Shown in pieces: positions 56,599 through 64,000 of a stretch of DNA of 64,000 bases. The notes below the pieces were generated by a model. The model saw only the letters and a list, made by a program, of their open reading frames with translations. It did no database searches and had not been told where the DNA came from. The stretch comes from Pseudarthrobacter phenanthrenivorans Sphe3 (GTDB lineage: Bacteria > Actinomycetota > Actinomycetes > Actinomycetales > Micrococcaceae). The DNA is taken from NCBI RefSeq assembly GCF_000189535.1, contig NC_015145.1, positions 1,302,001-1,366,000 of the forward strand, written 5' to 3'. Each line of letters starts with the position of its first letter. Position 1 is the stretch's first letter. A program made the position numbers and the translations under genes.

Positions 56599-58416
56599 CT
56601 AGTCTTCGATAATGGCGATGACGGCGCCGGCCGACACGGTTTCACCGGATGAGGCCTGGAGCCCGATGATGGTTCCGGAGCGGTGCGCGGTCAGCGGCTG
56701 CTCCATTTTCATCGCCTCCAGGACCACAATGAGGTCGCCCTCGGCCACCACGTCACCGTTGGTGACGGCCACCTTCACGATGGTGCCCTGCATGGGGGAC
56801 GTCAGGGCGTTGCCGGTGGCAGCGGCAGCAGGGCCGCCGGAGCGGGAACGCTTCTTGGACTTGGCGGGCTTGCCGGCCGCCGCCGCGCCGCCGGTTCCCA
56901 CGGACCCCAGCGATGCGGGCAGGACAACCTCGAGCCTCTTGCCGCCCACTTCCACCACCACGCGCTGGCGGTCCTCGGTAGCGGCTTCCAGATCAGCGGC
57001 GCCGTCGGGCGCCCAGGCCGGGAGGTTGTTGACGAACTCGGTTTCGATCCAGCGGGTGTGGACCTTGAAGGGTCCCTCGGCCGGGGCGAAAGCCGGATTC
57101 GAAACCACTGCGAGGTCGAACGGGATGACGGTGGGGATGCCCTCAACCACCATCTCCTCGAGCGCACGCCGGGAGCGCTGCAGTGCCTGGGTGCGGGTGG
57201 CGCCGGTGACGATCAGCTTGGAGAGCATGGAGTCGAAGTTGCCGCTGATCTCGTCGCCCTGTTCGACGCCCGAGTCGATCCGTACGCCGGGGCCCGTGGG
57301 GTTCTTCAGCACGCGGATGGTCCCGGGCGCGGGCATGAAGTTCCGGCCAGGGTCTTCACCCGTGATGCGGAATTCGAAGGAGTGGCCGCGGACCTCGGGG
57401 TCTCCGTAGCCGAGCTCTTCGCCCCGGGCCAGCCGGAACTGCTCGCGGACCAGGTCGATGCCGGTGACTTCCTCGGAGACGCAGTGCTCCACCTGCAGCC
57501 GGGTGTTGACCTCGAGGAAGGAAATGGTGCCGTCCTGGCCCACCAGGAATTCACAGGTGCCGGCGCCCAGGTAGCCCGCCTCCTTGAGGATGGCCTTGGA
57601 GGATTCGTAGAGGCGCCGGTTCTGCTCCTCCGTGAGGAACGGGGCAGGGGCTTCCTCCACCAGTTTCTGGTTGCGGCGCTGCAGTGAGCAGTCGCGGGTG
57701 GAGACGACCACGACGTTGCCGTGGGCGTCCGCCAGGCATTGGGTTTCAACGTGCCGGGGGGCGTCCAGGAAGCGCTCGATGAAGCACTCTCCGCGGCCGA
57801 AGGCGGCGGTGGCTTCGCGAACGGCGGATTCAAACAGTTCGGGGATTTCCTCGCGGGTGCGGGCAACCTTGATGCCGCGGCCGCCGCCGCCGAAGGCGGC
57901 CTTGATGGCCACGGGCAGGCCGTACTGGTCCACGAAGTGGAGGATTTCCTCGGCGGATTCCACCGGATCGGCGGTGCCGGGAACCTGGGGAGCGCCTACC
58001 TTCTCGGCGATGTGCCGGGCCTGCACCTTGTCGCCCAGTGCGGAGATGGCTTCCGGGGAGGGCCCGATCCACGTGATGCCGGCGTCGATGACGCGGGCAG
58101 CGAACTGCGCGTTTTCGGCTAGGAAGCCGTAGCCGGGATGGATGGCGTCGGCGCCGGACTGGCGGGCGGCGTCGATGATCTTGTCCATGACCAGGTAGGA
58201 CTCGGCGGCCGTGTTCCCGCCCAGGGCATAGGCCTCGTCAGCGAGGCGGACGTGCAGGGCATCGCGGTCCGGGTCCGCGTAGACCGCCACGGAGGCAATG
58301 CCTTCGTCGCGTGCGGCCCGGATGATGCGGACGGCAATTTCACCGCGGTTGGCGATCAGCACCTTTGTGAGGGTCGACTGCGTGGTTCCTGCGGACTGCT
58401 CCAAATTTGCTGACAA
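56599..58416 (-). CDS. Acyl-CoA carboxylase alpha subunit (biotin carboxylase + BCCP)
   Basis: A 605-residue fusion as in actinobacterial AccA3/AccBC. Biotin carboxylase: N-terminal [23 protein letters not shown]-grasp [15 protein letters not shown] and [21 protein letters not shown] linker of ~100 residues (rich in Ala/Gly/Lys, [18 protein letters not shown]) leads to the biotinyl domain with [10 protein letters not shown]; the biotinylated Lys is K570. It charges biotin with CO2 and pairs with a carboxyltransferase (accD), not in the window, to make malonyl- or methylmalonyl-CoA. The start is TTG with AAGGAG upstream. Confidence 0.95.
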   Translation of the reverse strand: MSANLEQSAGTTQSTLTKVLIANRGEIAVRIIRAARDEGIASVAVYADPDRDALHVRLADEAYALGGNTAAESYLVMDKIIDAARQSGADAIHPGYGFLAENAQFAARVIDAGITWIGPSPEAISALGDKVQARHIAEKVGAPQVPGTADPVESAEEILHFVDQYGLPVAIKAAFGGGGRGIKVARTREEIPELFESAVREATAAFGRGECFIERFLDAPRHVETQCLADAHGNVVVVSTRDCSLQRRNQKLVEEAPAPFLTEEQNRRLYESSKAILKEAGYLGAGTCEFLVGQDGTISFLEVNTRLQVEHCVSEEVTGIDLVREQFRLARGEELGYGDPEVRGHSFEFRITGEDPGRNFMPAPGTIRVLKNPTGPGVRIDSGVEQGDEISGNFDSMLSKLIVTGATRTQALQRSRRALEEMVVEGIPTVIPFDLAVVSNPAFAPAEGPFKVHTRWIETEFVNNLPAWAPDGAADLEAATEDRQRVVVEVGGKRLEVVLPASLGSVGTGGAAAAGKPAKSKKRSRSGGPAAAATGNALTSPMQGTIVKVAVTNGDVVAEGDLIVVLEAMKMEQPLTAHRSGTIIGLQASSGETVSAGAVIAIIED

Positions 58417-58507
58417 GGCGTCTCCTTCTTTCCTTCAGGGAGCCTAGCGCGGTTTTGAGGGTTCCGCCGATATTACTTGCGGAATCCGCGTGTAAACGGG
58501 CCGAGCT

Positions 58508-58543
58508 TTGTAGGGAAGCTACAAGACGCTACGAAATGTAGCG
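58508..58543. promoter_or_regulatory. Two operator-like inverted repeats upstream of the carboxylase gene
   Basis: TTGTAG-n5-CTACAA (58508-58524) and CGCTAC-n5-GTAGCG (58527-58543), both with 6-bp perfect arms and 5-nt centres, start 19 bp apart in the 155-bp gap between the carboxylase and maf. They look like paired sites for one dimeric regulator. They could instead be short hairpins in the transcript. Confidence 0.45.
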
Positions 58544-58571
58544 GGATTTTGCGCCGGCGCCCCAAGACCGG

Positions 58572-59219
58572 TCAGGCGGACCAGAGCTCGGTGATGCGGA
58601 CGTTCGCCGAGGACAGCAGGTCCCGAAGCGTGGAGACGGAAAGCCCGACGACGGTGTGCGGGTCGCCGTCGACCTTCCTGATGAACGCCCCGCCCAGGCC
58701 GTCGATGGTGAAGGACCCGGCGCACTGCAGCGGCTCGCCGGTGGCGATGTACGCGTCAATCTCGGCCGGTTCCATCTCCAGGAAGGACACCGCGGCTGAG
58801 GCAACCGTACCCAAAGTGGCGCCGGAGCCCTGTTCCCCGCCGCCGTCGTCGTCCGGATCCGTGTCCCGGCAGTCCACCAGCCAGTGGCCGGTATGCAGCA
58901 CGCCTGTGTTGCCGCTCATGCGCAGCATCCGCTCCCGGGCCACCGCGGCGGTGTAGGGCTTCCCGTGGGCCTCGCCGTCGAACTCGAACACCGAGTCGCA
59001 GCCCAGGACCAGCGCGCCCTCCGCCTCCGGAAGCGCCGCCACAGCCTCAGCCTTCGCGCGGGCCAGGAGCAGGGCGGTGTCATGCGGATCCGTGACGCCG
59101 TACCGCGCCTGCACGGCGTCTTCATCCACGTCCGAGACCAGGACGGTGTGCCGGATGCCGGCCTCGGTGAGGAGCTTGGTGCGGGCGGGGGACTGGGAAG
59201 CAAGAATCAGGCGGACCAC
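58572..59219 (-). CDS. Maf family nucleotide pyrophosphatase
   Basis: A 215-residue Maf protein, a house-cleaning NTP pyrophosphatase that acts on modified or canonical nucleotides. Motifs: LILASQSPARTKLLTEAGI at the N-terminus, VLGCDSVFEFDG and GKPYTAAVARERMLRMSG, and the C-terminal AGSFTIDGLGGAFI. An acidic/Gly insertion (DTDPDDDGGGEQGSG) is present in the middle. The start is GTG, nine bases after the MMPL stop, so it is part of the TetR-MMPL-maf direction of transcription. Confidence 0.92.
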   Translation of the reverse strand: MVRLILASQSPARTKLLTEAGIRHTVLVSDVDEDAVQARYGVTDPHDTALLLARAKAEAVAALPEAEGALVLGCDSVFEFDGEAHGKPYTAAVARERMLRMSGNTGVLHTGHWLVDCRDTDPDDDGGGEQGSGATLGTVASAAVSFLEMEPAEIDAYIATGEPLQCAGSFTIDGLGGAFIRKVDGDPHTVVGLSVSTLRDLLSSANVRITELWSA

Positions 59220-59228
59220 GGTTCCAGC

Positions 59229-61763
59229 CTAATGGACCGGCTCGGCCGCTTTGGCGTGCCTGGCATGGCCGCTGTCCAGCTTCGCCAGCTGGGCACCCTC
59301 CACGTCCACGTCCGGCAGGATCCGGTCCAGCCAGCGGGGGAGCCACCAGGACTTTTTGCCCAGCAGGTACATGACGGCGGGCACAATCGTCATGCGGACC
59401 ACGAAGGCGTCCAGGAGCACGCCGAATGCCATGGCGAAGCCCAGCGGCCGGACCATGGTGAGGTGGCTGAAGATGAAGCCGGCAAAGACGCTGACCATGA
59501 TGATCGCTGCGGCAGTCACCACGGCGGCGGCGTGGCTGAATCCCACCCGCACTGCTTCCTTGGCCGCGGACCCGTGCATGTAGGCCTCGCGCATGCCGGA
59601 GGCAATGAACACCTGGTAGTCCATGGCAAGGCCGAACAGCACACCGATCAGGATGATCGGCAGGAAGCTGAGGACGGCGCCGGGGTTGGCGACGTCGAAC
59701 ACGTTGCCCAGCCAGCCCCACTGGTACACGGCCACCACGGCGCCGAACGCGGCAGCCAGGGAGAGCAGGAACCCGCCGGTGGCGAGCAGGGGCACCACGA
59801 TGGAGCGGAACACCAGCAGCAGGAGGATCAGGGAAAGGCCGACGACGATGGCCAGGTAGGGCGGCAGGGCGTCACCGAGCTTGGTGGAGACATCAATGTT
59901 TCCGGCGGTCTGCCCCGTCAGTCCCATCGCCACCCCGTACTCGGACTGGATTTCGTCGTTCAGGCCGCGAAGCTCAGAAACCACCTGGACGGTGCTGGCG
60001 CTGGCCGGGCCCTCCCGGGGGATGACTTGGAAGACGGCAGTCCGGCGGTCCTCGCTCAGGGCAACCGGCACGGCGGCCACCACGTTGTCCACGGCGCGGA
60101 GCTTGTCGGCAACGTCGTACTGCAGGGTTTGGGCCTGGGCCTCGTCCAGCCCGGCGGGGAACTCGCCCACCGCCACGACGGGGCCGGTGACGCCTTCGCC
60201 GAAGCTGCGTGCAGTCAGGTCGTACGCCTGGTAGGCCTCGGAGTCCACCGGTTCGGACCCGCCGTCCGGCAGTGCAAGCTGCAGCTGGGTGGCAGGCAGC
60301 GCGAGGGTGCCCAGCAGGAGCACGCCGGCAAGGAGTGCCAGGATGGGGTGCCGGGTGACCAGGCCGCCCCAGCCGTGGGTGCTGCGCTCGCGGTCCTTGG
60401 CTGCATCGGCTGCTTCGTGGCCCGGTTCGGCGTTGTGGGCATCAGCCTTGGCCCAGGCGCGGCGCGAAATGATGCGGCGGCCGATCAGCGACAGCATGGC
60501 CGGTGTCAGGGTGATGGCCACCAGGACCGCCACGGCCACGGTTCCGGCGGCGGCCAGGCCCATGACGGTCAGGAACGGCAGCCCGGGGACCACCAGGGCG
60601 GCCAGGGCGATGATTACGGTCAGGCCGGCGAACACCACTGCGTTGCCGGACGTGCCGGTGGCCCGGGCAACGGATTGCTCCGGATCCATTCCGGCCAGCA
60701 GCTGCGTCCGGTGCCGGTTCACAATGAAGAGGGAGTAGTCGATGCCCACGGCCAGGCCGAGCATCAGGGCCAGCATGGGGGAGATGGAGCTCATGTCGAA
60801 CAAGCCGGACAGCGCGAAGGTGATGCCGACGCCGACGCCCACTCCTACTATGGCCATCAACAGCGGCAGCCCTGCTGCGATGAGGGTTCCCAGCATGATG
60901 ATCAGGACCAGGGCCGCGACGGCGATGCCGATGATTTCCGCGGCGCCGAAGAGTTCCGAGATGTCCTCGGTGATCTCCTTGCTGGCGTAGGCGGTGACGC
61001 CGGCAGCGGAGGTTTCGTGGGCGATGTCCTGGACCTGCTGGCGCACCTCCGTGCTCAAACCGTTGATCGACGTGTTGAACTGCACCTGCGCCACGGCGGC
61101 CCGGCCATCTTCGGACACGAAGCGGATGGCCGAGGAGGCCTCTGCCTGCCGTTTGCCCAGTTCGAGCTTTGCTTTGTTGGCTTCAAGTTCCAGCGCTCCG
61201 GCGTCGAGCTTCGCCTGCCCCTCAGCCAGGGCGGCTTTCTGCTGCCCCAGCTGTGCCTCCACGAGGGCGGCAGGGGCACCGGCGGCCGCGAGCTGCTGTT
61301 CCGCTGCGTCCAGCTGTGCCTTGCCGGCTTCAAGCTGGGCCCGGGAGGCATCCAGCTGTGCCTGGCCTGCGGCAAGCTGCTGCTCGCCGTCGGTAATTGC
61401 CTGTTCGGCCTGGTCCACCTGCGCCTGCGTGGCAAAGGGGTCTACGGTGCCGCGGACATCGGGGACGGTCTCGAGCTTCTCCAGCGCGTCAGTGACGGCC
61501 GCCCGGCTCTCCGCCGTGAATCCGCCGTCGGGGGCCTCAAAGACGATGGTCGCGGTGCCTCCGGATGCTGAAGGAAGCTCTTCCTTGAGCTTGTCCGCGA
61601 TCCGCTGGGTCTCCGTGCCCGGGATCTGGAAGTTGTTGGACAGGGTGCCGTGGAAGGCGGCTGCTGCGCCACCGACGGCCAGGAGGGCGGCAAGCCACAG
61701 CGAGATCACCAGCCAGCGGCGGCGGTAGGAGAACTTGCCCAGGCGGTAAAGGAACAGTGCCAT
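59229..61763 (-). CDS. MMPL/RND family transporter
   Basis: An 844-residue membrane protein with 12 predicted helices in two MMPL halves, each with an extracytoplasmic domain. The first extracytoplasmic region contains a long Gln/Ala/Leu-rich helical hairpin (~residues 120-215) with repeated ALE.QL/A.LDA segments such as QLDASRAQLEAGKAQLDAA, typical of actinobacterial MMPL proteins. The Asp-containing transmembrane motif is MLGLAVGIDYSLFIVNRHR, repeated as LFGLAMDYQVFIASGMR. It exports lipids or drugs by proton motive force; the substrate is unknown. A TetR gene lies 17 bp upstream and probably regulates it. Confidence 0.92.
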   Translation of the reverse strand: MALFLYRLGKFSYRRRWLVISLWLAALLAVGGAAAAFHGTLSNNFQIPGTETQRIADKLKEELPSASGGTATIVFEAPDGGFTAESRAAVTDALEKLETVPDVRGTVDPFATQAQVDQAEQAITDGEQQLAAGQAQLDASRAQLEAGKAQLDAAEQQLAAAGAPAALVEAQLGQQKAALAEGQAKLDAGALELEANKAKLELGKRQAEASSAIRFVSEDGRAAVAQVQFNTSINGLSTEVRQQVQDIAHETSAAGVTAYASKEITEDISELFGAAEIIGIAVAALVLIIMLGTLIAAGLPLLMAIVGVGVGVGITFALSGLFDMSSISPMLALMLGLAVGIDYSLFIVNRHRTQLLAGMDPEQSVARATGTSGNAVVFAGLTVIIALAALVVPGLPFLTVMGLAAAGTVAVAVLVAITLTPAMLSLIGRRIISRRAWAKADAHNAEPGHEAADAAKDRERSTHGWGGLVTRHPILALLAGVLLLGTLALPATQLQLALPDGGSEPVDSEAYQAYDLTARSFGEGVTGPVVAVGEFPAGLDEAQAQTLQYDVADKLRAVDNVVAAVPVALSEDRRTAVFQVIPREGPASASTVQVVSELRGLNDEIQSEYGVAMGLTGQTAGNIDVSTKLGDALPPYLAIVVGLSLILLLLVFRSIVVPLLATGGFLLSLAAAFGAVVAVYQWGWLGNVFDVANPGAVLSFLPIILIGVLFGLAMDYQVFIASGMREAYMHGSAAKEAVRVGFSHAAAVVTAAAIIMVSVFAGFIFSHLTMVRPLGFAMAFGVLLDAFVVRMTIVPAVMYLLGKKSWWLPRWLDRILPDVDVEGAQLAKLDSGHARHAKAAEPVH

Positions 61764-61780
61764 GCGGGGAACCGATCTGA

Positions 61781-62482
61781 TCAGGAGGAACGGGAGTGTG
61801 AAGGTGAGGGGGCCAGGTTGCCTGGCGTGAAGCCGGAGCCGAGCAGCGCCATGGCGTCGATGAGCAGTTGCCTGAGCTCGGCCAGGGATCCGGGTGAGAG
61901 GTCTGCGCCGCGGCGGCTGAACCAGACCTCCATGGCTGCCTTGCCGCAGGACATGACGGAGCCGGCCAGGGCATGGACGTACAGTTCGTCCTTTCCGCCA
62001 GGCGTTCCGGCCACGCGTTCCCGTGCCACAGCAAAAACCTGCTCCCGGCAGTGGTCCCAGGCCTGGAGTTCCGTATTCGCCATGAGCGGGCTGTTTTGGG
62101 TCAGTGTGAACAGCTCCGCCAGTGGGGACACCGCTTCGGGATCCGCAAGGGACATCAGGGCGGCCTGGGCGGAGTCCAGGACAGGCTCCTCAGCCGGCCG
62201 CAGCCTCAGTTGTTGGATGGCGTTGTCCAGGAACGCGTGGACGATGGAGGCCAGCGCTGCATCCGTACTGCTGAAGTAGTTGAAGAATGTCCTGCGCGAG
62301 ATTCCCGCGGCATCGGCGATGTCCTCAACCGTGAAGTTGCCCGGTCCTTTGCTCCGCAGGAGGTCCAGCGCCGCGTCCGTGATGGCCTGGCGCGTGGCGG
62401 CTTTGTTCAGCTCCCGGCGGGACGGCGGGACAGCCGGGGCGGGGGACGCCCCCGACGGTGCGGAGTCAGCAGATACGGTCAC
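61781..62482 (-). CDS. TetR family regulator of the MMPL transporter
   Basis: A 233-residue repressor-type regulator. After a Pro/Ala-rich N-terminus of ~25 residues the helix-turn-helix is AALDLLRSKGPGNFTVEDIA followed by AAGISRRTFFNYFSSTDAAL (~residues 35-80). The start is GTG. It is cotranscribed with the MMPL gene (17-bp gap), and a near-perfect inverted repeat lies 14 bp upstream of its start, consistent with autoregulation of a tetR-mmpL-maf unit. Confidence 0.92.
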   Translation of the reverse strand: MTVSADSAPSGASPAPAVPPSRRELNKAATRQAITDAALDLLRSKGPGNFTVEDIADAAGISRRTFFNYFSSTDAALASIVHAFLDNAIQQLRLRPAEEPVLDSAQAALMSLADPEAVSPLAELFTLTQNSPLMANTELQAWDHCREQVFAVARERVAGTPGGKDELYVHALAGSVMSCGKAAMEVWFSRRGADLSPGSLAELRQLLIDAMALLGSGFTPGNLAPSPSHSRSS

Positions 62483-62495
62483 GCATTTACACTAT

Positions 62496-62509
62496 GTGCA
62501 ACTTTGCAC
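62496..62509. promoter_or_regulatory. Probable TetR operator upstream of tetR-mmpL
   Basis: GTGCAA-CT-TTGCAC is a perfect 6-bp inverted repeat with a 2-bp centre, and a related partial repeat (TTGC-n5-GCGCAA) overlaps its right side. The spot, just before the GTG start of the TetR gene and between it and the divergent secreted-protein gene, is where such operators usually lie. Confidence 0.55.
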
Positions 62510-62646
62510 TCTGCGCAACTTGCCTTCACAGGAGAATGAAAGGTTGCGAACAGCCTGCTTAGAACTTGCCGGCCGATGCTGGGAGGGTCCCGAGATGGAC
62601 GATTCATCAGCAGCCGTCACCGACGGCGGATCCAGGAGACAGAACA

Positions 62647-63207
62647 ATGTCACGCACAAAGAAAATGACCCTCGGCCTGTCAGCCACCGCGCTGGCCCTT
62701 GGTGCCGGAATCGGAGTTGCCGGTATGGCCTCCGCAACCACCACGCCCTCTCCCGCCCCAAGCGTTAGCTCCAGTGCCTCGGCCGAAGGCAGCACTGCGG
62801 CGCCCGGCGGCATGGGCAAGCACGGCGGCCGCGGCGGCGAGCGGGGCGTTGCCCAGGCTTCCGCGCTTGCGGAGAAGCTCGGCGTGGATGAAGCGAAGGT
62901 GACGGAGGCGCTTCAGGCCTTCCATGAGGCCAACCGGCCCACCTCGCGCCCGGCGGAGGGCGGGAAGCCGGATGCAGCCACCCGCGACGCGGCCGTGGCC
63001 AAGTCACTGGCCGAATCGCTCGGCGTCGAGGAGGCCAAGGTCACGGCCGCCCTGGAGGAGCTCCGGAGCGAAAGGCAGGCAGAGAAGGCCGCAGCCCTGA
63101 AGACACGGCTGGACCAGGCGGTGACGGACGGAAAGCTGACACAGGCCGAGGCTGACGCGGTCACCAAGGCAGTGGAGAACGGCGTCATTGGTGGCGGCGG
63201 GCACTGA
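62647..63207 (+). CDS. Secreted protein with repeated helical segments
   Basis: A 186-residue exported protein. A signal peptide (MSRTKKMTLGLSATALALGA...) probably ends after ASA at about residue 30. A Ser/Pro/Ala linker and a Gly/His/Arg patch (GKHGGRGGERG) follow. Two copies of a segment come next: LAEKLGVDEAKVTEAL and LAESLGVEEAKVTAAL, about 50 residues apart, then RLDQAVTDGKLTQAEADAV. These helical segments recall those of small exported Gram-positive proteins of unknown role (YckD-like). AGGAG precedes the ATG. It is divergent from the TetR gene. Confidence 0.82.
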   Translation: MSRTKKMTLGLSATALALGAGIGVAGMASATTTPSPAPSVSSSASAEGSTAAPGGMGKHGGRGGERGVAQASALAEKLGVDEAKVTEALQAFHEANRPTSRPAEGGKPDAATRDAAVAKSLAESLGVEEAKVTAALEELRSERQAEKAAALKTRLDQAVTDGKLTQAEADAVTKAVENGVIGGGGH

Positions 63208-63245
63208 CCTGGGCTGTTGCTCGCACTGACCTGGCCCGTAACGGC

Positions 63246-63279
63246 AAGAAGTCCCCGGGAATTTTCCCGGGGACTTCTT
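63246..63279. terminator. Bidirectional terminator between the secreted-protein gene and the symporter
   Basis: A perfect 16-bp stem, AAGAAGTCCCCGGGAA with TTCCCGGGGACTTCTT, around a 2-nt loop. It sits between two convergent genes and can end transcription from both. Confidence 0.85.
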
Positions 63280-63302
63280 CATCGTGCAGGGTGAGCAGGA
63301 CC

Positions 63303-64000
63303 TTAGGCCTTTGCATCCTCCAGCTGACGCGACGTGGTGTCCGTGGAGGTTCCGTCGGTGGGGCCGGCTGCCGCCTCGCTGTCGTCCACGAACGGGGTGC
63401 CGTTGCGCGGAGCGTTGTACAGCGCCTCGTCCAGGATGCCCTGGCGCTTGGCCACGATCGTGGGGACCAATGCCTGGCCGGCCACGTTCACCGCGGTGCG
63501 TCCCATGTCCAGGATGGGATCGATCGCCAGGAGGAGTCCGACGCCGGCCAGCGGAAGTCCCAGCGTGGAGAGCGTCAGCGTAAGCATCACCACGGCGCCC
63601 GTGGTGCCGGCGGTTGCCGCGGAGCCGAGGACCGAGACCAGGGCGATCAGCAGGTACTGGGTGAAGTCCAGCTGGATGCCGAAGAACTGGGCCACGAAGA
63701 TTGCCGAGATTGCCGGGTAGATCGCGGCGCAGCCGTCCATCTTGGTGGTGGCGCCCAGCGGCACGGCGAAGGAAGCGTAGGCGCGGGGGACGCCCAGGCT
63801 GCGTTCGGTGACGCGCTGGGTCAGGGGCAGCGTGCCTACGGAGGAGCGGGAGACGAACGCAAGCTGCACTGCCGGCCAGACACCGGAGAAGTACTGCTTG
63901 ATGGACAGGCCGTGGGCGCGGACCAGGATGGGGTAGACCGCGAAGATCACCAGGGCCAGGCCTACGTAGATGGCGAAGGTGAACTTGCCCAGCGACCCGA
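63303..64000 (-). CDS. Dicarboxylate/amino acid:cation symporter, C-terminal part (5' end off window)
   Basis: The C-terminal ~231 residues of a DAACS (GltP/DctA-type) symporter; the frame is open at base 64000. Diagnostic stretches are FVSRSSVGTLPLTQRVTE (the Ser-rich hairpin), LGATTKMDGCAAIYPAISAI, GTTGAVVMLTLTLSTLGLPL and LLAIDPILDMGRTAVNVAGQ, which carries the substrate- and Na+/H+-binding Asp/Arg/Asn residues. The tail is acidic and polar. It imports C4-dicarboxylates or acidic amino acids with cations; which one cannot be told from this part. Confidence 0.93.
   Translation of the reverse strand, partial: GSLGKFTFAIYVGLALVIFAVYPILVRAHGLSIKQYFSGVWPAVQLAFVSRSSVGTLPLTQRVTERSLGVPRAYASFAVPLGATTKMDGCAAIYPAISAIFVAQFFGIQLDFTQYLLIALVSVLGSAATAGTTGAVVMLTLTLSTLGLPLAGVGLLLAIDPILDMGRTAVNVAGQALVPTIVAKRQGILDEALYNAPRNGTPFVDDSEAAAGPTDGTSTDTTSRQLEDAKA

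Overview
The window is high-GC DNA with frequent GTG/TTG starts and strong AGGAG-type ribosome binding sites. Gene order and families point to a Micrococcaceae actinobacterium of the Arthrobacter/Pseudarthrobacter type: rpf-rsmA-ispE, tRNA-Gln-glmU-prs-rplY-pth, mfd, an SCO4848-family protein, a HemD-winged-helix nitrogen regulator and an actinobacterial acyl-CoA carboxylase alpha subunit. It reads as chromosome. I see no phage, insertion sequence, CRISPR array or plasmid functions. The genus assignment is inference from gene content.

Layout. 1-4700 (minus): a MoxR ATPase / DUF58 / TgpA-type transglutaminase operon, cut off at the left edge. 4863-11029 (plus): TatD hydrolase, a resuscitation-promoting factor behind a hairpin-rich leader, rsmA and ispE (overlapping ATGA), and an ABC-F ATPase. 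11061-11687 (minus): a TetR regulator. 11833-16084 (plus): tRNA-Gln, glmU, prs, a strong terminator, a long structured leader, rplY (L25/Ctc) and pth. 16207-21592 (plus): two tandem large LuxR-type (LAL) regulators. 21872-23873 (plus): four consecutive hairpins, then sufS and sufU. 23985-26256 (minus): SCO4848-family and DUF2505 proteins and an SDR/DUF2867 gene interrupted by an in-frame TAG. 26487-30971 (plus): mfd and a membrane hydrolase-like gene, followed by a long palindrome.

31105-38781 is the first nitrogen-assimilation block: deoC and a small membrane gene, then a short FAD oxidoreductase, the HemD-wHTH regulator, a SUMT (cobA) and nirB on the minus strand, with nirD divergent. The nirB/nirD gap carries five GlnR-like half-sites in an 11-bp register. 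38788-42988 holds a phosphohexomutase, a purine nucleoside phosphorylase and an LpdA-type flavoprotein. 43038-48288 (plus) is the least ordinary stretch: an Lgt-like protein with an altered signature, a duplicated pair of small membrane proteins, a COG1964/MJ0619-type radical SAM enzyme, further small membrane proteins, a HemG-like flavodoxin and a lipoprotein. 48289-53544 (minus) is the second nitrogen block: electron-transfer flavoprotein, assimilatory nitrate reductase and NarK, again with GlnR-like half-sites upstream. Together the two blocks cover nitrate import, nitrate to nitrite, nitrite to ammonium and part of siroheme synthesis.

53822-64000: an MHS-family transporter behind 20-bp-spaced operator-like repeats, a glutamine-amidotransferase-like protein, a SnoaL-like protein, a biotin carboxylase/BCCP fusion, Maf, an MMPL exporter with its TetR regulator and operator, a small secreted protein and the C-terminal part of a dicarboxylate symporter.

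Main points for a second look: the Lgt-like/radical-SAM membrane cassette and its 402-bp tandem duplication, the GlnR-like arrays, the structured leaders of rplY and sufS, the missing standard start of the second LuxR gene and the nonsense codon in the SDR gene.
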